Positions 61,592 to 64,000 of a stretch of 64,000 nt of DNA are shown here, piece after piece. Source of the DNA: Vulcanimicrobiota bacterium (GTDB taxonomy: Bacteria > Vulcanimicrobiota > Vulcanimicrobiia > Vulcanimicrobiales > Vulcanimicrobiaceae); contig DAIDGX010000023.1 in assembly GCA_027452165.1 (NCBI GenBank), forward strand, positions 62,001-126,000. Reading direction: 5' to 3'. A program made the translations under genes and the position numbers. Below the pieces are notes generated by a model. That model was not told the origin of the DNA and did not search any database. It saw only the letters and a program-made list of their open reading frames with translations. Position 1 is the first letter of the stretch. The number at the start of each line of letters is the position of its first letter.

Positions 61592-62284
61592 CTAGGTTTT
61601 GTCGAGGCGATACCCGATACCGCGCACGCTCGAAATCTCGAGCGGCGCTCGCACCTCGTCAAGTTTTTTGCGTAAAGCCGCGACGTGCACATCGACCACG
61701 CGCGTCGGCACGCCCGAGGTATCGTTCCACACGTCTTCAAGGATCTGCGCGCGCGTGAGGAGTCGCCCTTCGGCTTCACCCAAAAACCACAGCAAACGGA
61801 ACTCGAGCGCGGTCAACGAGACCGTCTGATCGCCGTGAATGAGCGTGTGGAAATCGCGATCGAGCGCAGCGGCACCCAGGTTCAGCAAGTTGGCACCGTC
61901 ACGGCGTTGCGACGTCTTCTCGCGGCGACGCAAGAATGACGCGACGCGCGCGACGAGTTCGTTGCCGGAGAACGGCTTGGTAATGTAATCGTCCGCGCCA
62001 AGTCCGAGGCCGAGCAGAATATCTTGCTCGCGCGAATGGCCGCTCACCATAAGGATGTAGCAGTTCGTCGAATTCGAGAGCGAGGTGCATACGTCGAGAC
62101 CGGAGATGTCGGGCAGCCCGACGTCGAGGATCACGACGTCCGGCTTATAATTGTCGGCAAGCTCGAGCCCCTCGGCCCCATTGCCGGTAACCCGCACCTC
62201 GTAGCCTGCGCGTTCCAGCACGGTCTGTTCGAGCCGGGCGACGTCGTCGTCATCCTCGATTACCAGTATCCGGGCTAATGCCAT
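61592..62284 (-). CDS. OmpR/PhoB-family response regulator
   Basis: 230 residues, ATG at 62284 with AGGAG 10 nt upstream. Receiver domain: ILVIEDDDDVARLEQT (acidic pocket), DVVILDVGLPDISGLDV (phospho-Asp), MVSGHSREQDIL and ADDYITKPFSGNELVARV (Lys). C-terminal winged helix: LTALEFRLLWFLGEAEGRLL, RVVDVHVAALRKKLDE and ISSVRGIGYRLDKT. No sensor kinase is adjacent, so it is an orphan here. Confidence 0.94.
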   Translation of the reverse strand: MALARILVIEDDDDVARLEQTVLERAGYEVRVTGNGAEGLELADNYKPDVVILDVGLPDISGLDVCTSLSNSTNCYILMVSGHSREQDILLGLGLGADDYITKPFSGNELVARVASFLRRREKTSQRRDGANLLNLGAAALDRDFHTLIHGDQTVSLTALEFRLLWFLGEAEGRLLTRAQILEDVWNDTSGVPTRVVDVHVAALRKKLDEVRAPLEISSVRGIGYRLDKT

Positions 62285-62318
62285 CCTGGGTGCGCTCCTA
62301 TCCCTAGCAACAAATCCT

Positions 62319-63761
<1,443 letters not shown>

Positions 63762-63776
63762 GGGGTACCTCCGCCG

Positions 63777-64000
63777 TTAGTTGCCGCTGATCGTCATCTC
63801 CGCTACGCGAAACGACGGTGACACGATCGAGCCGTCAAAACGCAAGTCGTTACCAACCATATCGACGGCGGCGAGCATATCGCAGAAGTTCCCCGCGACG
63901 GTACATTCATCGATCGGGTACGTTAACTCACCCTGTTCGATCATGAACCCGCGCGCGCCTCGGCTGTAGGTGCCGGTTGCGTGTTCGGTTGCAAAACCGA
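63777..64000 (-). CDS. TldD/PmbA-family metallopeptidase, 5' part beyond the window
   Basis: Only the C-terminal 73 residues are in view, read leftward from the window edge to TAA at 63777-63779: GFATEHATGTYSRGARGFMI, EQGELTYPIDECTVAGNF and MLAAVDMVGNDLRFDGSIVS. These match the C-terminal end of PmbA/TldE, the partner of TldD in a protease that processes modified peptides. The zinc motif, if any, lies outside. Same strand and close spacing suggest co-transcription with the malic enzyme. Confidence 0.85.
   Translation of the reverse strand, partial: GFATEHATGTYSRGARGFMIEQGELTYPIDECTVAGNFCDMLAAVDMVGNDLRFDGSIVSPSFRVAEMTISGN

Overview
The window is a G+C-rich, gene-dense stretch of a bacterial chromosome. 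Genes are packed into short operons with many ATGA/GTGA-type overlaps, and no intergenic gap exceeds about 230 bases. I see no rRNA, tRNA, CRISPR array, insertion sequence or phage genes. Futalosine-pathway menaquinone genes (mqnB, mqnD), queuosine genes (queD, queE), a branched-chain/pyruvate-type 2-oxoacid dehydrogenase operon, glycolate oxidase subunits and exported proteins with Tat or lipoprotein signals suggest an aerobic or microaerobic free-living bacterium. The style recalls candidate phylum Eremiobacterota (WPS-2/Vulcanimicrobiota), but that placement is a guess.

The most striking theme is selenium. At 12972-15221 lie divergent genes for a SenB-type selenosugar synthase and a SenA/EgtB-type selenoneine synthase. 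selD (SenC-equivalent, selenophosphate synthetase) overlaps the end of senA, so the three genes form a senABC selenoneine cluster. Three genes in the window are readable only if an in-frame UGA is decoded as selenocysteine: selD itself (UGA at 15265-15267), a DUF318/ArsP-type permease convergent with selD (UGA at 16960-16962) and a Bcp-type peroxiredoxin (UGA at 783-785). In each, the UGA sits exactly where the family has a functional Cys. In selD and the permease a short hairpin with GG in its apical loop lies about 19-22 nt downstream, the geometry of a bacterial SECIS element. The permease forms an operon with an FAD/NAD(P)H oxidoreductase. The organism therefore appears to use selenium in both proteins and a small molecule.

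Layout. 1-2851: MBL hydrolase (cut by the window edge), selenoperoxiredoxin, RCK potassium channel. 2854-8398: methyltransferase, thiazole operon thiO-thiS-thiG-rhodanese, ETF-quinone oxidoreductase, M14-type deacylase. 8413-12520: LOG-like protein, beta-CASP hydrolase, threonine aldolase, DUF3089 lipoprotein. 12421-18612: selenium locus. 18724-23041: small unknown gene, M20 amidohydrolase, three tandem secreted TonB-C-like paralogues. 23104-28299: dehydrogenase operon with two E1-alpha genes, E1-beta, E2 and a beta-propeller protein. 28363-33214: ArsR/SRPBCC pair, DUF4097 lipoprotein, MacAB-type efflux system. 33241-39517: Cys/Met PLP enzyme, small membrane protein, DUF4438, queDE, mqnBD, NamZ-like hydrolase. 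39531-47787: PilZ, glcD-glcE, a DUF2600 terpene-synthase-like gene, two peptidases, an epimerase. 47784-53663: S41 peptidase, trxB, several secreted proteins including a broken ice-binding-like gene, and an XRE-MBL fusion. 53647-64000: methyltransferase, ABC-2 exporter, phosphoesterase, two apparent pseudoenzymes (DDAH-like and YncE/phosphoesterase-like), MocR regulator, OmpR-type response regulator, malic enzyme and the end of a pmbA/tldD gene.
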